From Candidatus Methanomethylophilaceae archaeon (GTDB lineage Archaea > Thermoplasmatota > Thermoplasmata > Methanomassiliicoccales > Methanomethylophilaceae): a DNA stretch of 64,000 bases. The translations under genes were made by a program, and so were the position numbers. A model generated the notes under the pieces. That model was not told the DNA's origin, made no database searches, and was given only the letters and a program-made list of their open reading frames with translations. This document shows, piece by piece, positions 63,220 to 64,000 of the stretch. The stretch covers positions 1 through 64,000 of the forward strand of contig JAFWTC010000016.1 of NCBI GenBank assembly GCA_017519045.1, given 5' to 3'. Position 1 is the stretch's first letter; the number at the start of each line of letters is the position of its first letter.

Positions 63220-64000
63220 ACTGGTTCGACGGCCTCCCCTGGTTCCTGAAGGAGTACGTCCACCGCAGCGGATGGACGGGCTTCAGGGAGATCCAGGAGA
63301 AGGCCTTCGGCGTCCTCTTCAAGGAGGACTGCCACCTCCTGATATCGTCCGGGACGTCCAGCGGCAAGACCGAGGCCGCCATGTTCCCTGTGATATCCTC
63401 CATCTACTCCAATCCTCCCAGAAGCATAGGCGCCCTCTACGTGGGGCCGCTCAAGGCGCTCATAGACGACCAGTTCCAGCGCCTGGGGCCGATGCTCAGG
63501 GACTCCTACATCGAAGTCACCGGATGGCACGGGGACGTCGGCGCCGGGGACAAGAACAAGCTGATGGAGACCCCGACGGGGATCCTGCAGATAACGCCGG
63601 AGTCCCTCCAGAACATGGTGGCCTCCCGCTCCGACGACATGGACAGGCTGTTCGGGGACCTCAGGTTCGTGATAATCGACGAGGTCCACGCGTTCATGGG
63701 CTCCGACAGGGGGCTGCAGCTCCTCTGCTGCCTCGAGAGGCTTGAGACGCTGGCCGGATGCGAGCCCCGCAGGATAGGCCTGTCCGCGACGATAGCCGAC
63801 ACCGCGTCCGCGGAGGAATGGCTTTCCGCGAACACCGGCAGGAAGACGCTGACGGTCTCCGACGGGAACGTCTCGGAGAGGGACCTGCGCATACTCTACT
63901 ACGGGTTCCCGGACGATGAGGACAAGGCCGGGAGGACCTCCGCGGCGAACTCCTACTACCGCCGCCTCTACGACGAGGTCCGCGGGAAGAGCTGCATAGT
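63216..64000 (+). CDS. DEAD/DEAH-box helicase, third gene of a Shango-like operon (3' end outside window)
   Basis: The first 261 codons are present; the frame is open at the window edge. Q-motif region FREIQEKAF, motif I SSGTSSGKTEA, Ib-type ITPESLQ, motif II IIDEVHAF and motif III LSATIAD are visible, as in large superfamily 2 helicases related to Lhr. Starts by ATGA overlap with the ATPase. By position it corresponds to SngC. Confidence 0.88.
   Translation, partial: MNWFDGLPWFLKEYVHRSGWTGFREIQEKAFGVLFKEDCHLLISSGTSSGKTEAAMFPVISSIYSNPPRSIGALYVGPLKALIDDQFQRLGPMLRDSYIEVTGWHGDVGAGDKNKLMETPTGILQITPESLQNMVASRSDDMDRLFGDLRFVIIDEVHAFMGSDRGLQLLCCLERLETLAGCEPRRIGLSATIADTASAEEWLSANTGRKTLTVSDGNVSERDLRILYYGFPDDEDKAGRTSAANSYYRRLYDEVRGKSCI

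Overview
The window comes from a GC-rich archaeon. Archaeal markers are DNA topoisomerase VI (both subunits), a DRG-type GTPase, SufBC without SufD, and AT-rich TATA boxes about 25-28 bases upstream of many start codons, which implies many leaderless mRNAs. Complete absence of TAG as a stop codon, in-frame TAG in three Sel1-repeat genes, and mixed archaeal/bacterial gene content (bacterial-type ThrRS, PanD, HtpG) point to a pyrrolysine-using Thermoplasmata methanogen of the Methanomassiliicoccales (Methanomethylophilaceae-like). This assignment is an inference; no mcr or pyl gene lies in the window.

Layout: 1-7.9 kb holds a flavodoxin-like gene end, sufCB, a universal stress protein, a MATE pump, a Zn/Cd-type P-type ATPase, a VOC protein, an SGNH hydrolase and tRNA-Asp. 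8-11 kb is a FecBCD/BtuFCD-type importer. 11-14.5 kb holds panD, RNase HI and an ABC-2 exporter with a secreted protein. 14.5-21 kb holds an ACT-ACT-metallo-beta-lactamase fusion, a surface phosphatase, hisS, a decayed acetyltransferase pair and thrS. 21-31.3 kb is an uptake island: ATPase, permease and a double dockerin/binding protein, a methyltransferase-permease-ATPase-MATE operon, a MarR regulator and a second methyltransferase, with shared palindromic operators. 31.4-42.5 kb is mixed (PAP2, HAD, Sel1 proteins, DRG GTPase, 5'-nucleotidase, CbiX-like protein, acetyltransferase, zinc-ribbon membrane protein). 42.6-48 kb is another dockerin-type importer. 48-55.4 kb holds top6B/top6A, a UvrD-like helicase and htpG. 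55.5-59.7 kb holds a giant Sel1 protein and an isochorismatase-fold enzyme. 59.8-64 kb is a TerB/ATPase/helicase operon with the layout of the Shango anti-phage system, running off the window end.

The most striking observation concerns the genetic code. Reading the Arg codons of about 55 genes by eye, I found no CGA inside any gene body, while CGA sits exactly at the natural 3' end of eleven genes. Without termination at CGA, several of these would run hundreds of codons out of frame through the next gene, its promoter or a terminator hairpin. One methyltransferase can be checked against a paralogue in the same window whose TGA stop falls one codon further on. Together with in-frame TAG in the Sel1 genes, this suggests a double recoding: TAG read as an amino acid (probably pyrrolysine) and CGA used as a stop, so that the stop set would be TAA, TGA and CGA. 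I give CDS ends at CGA where this applies and state the alternative.
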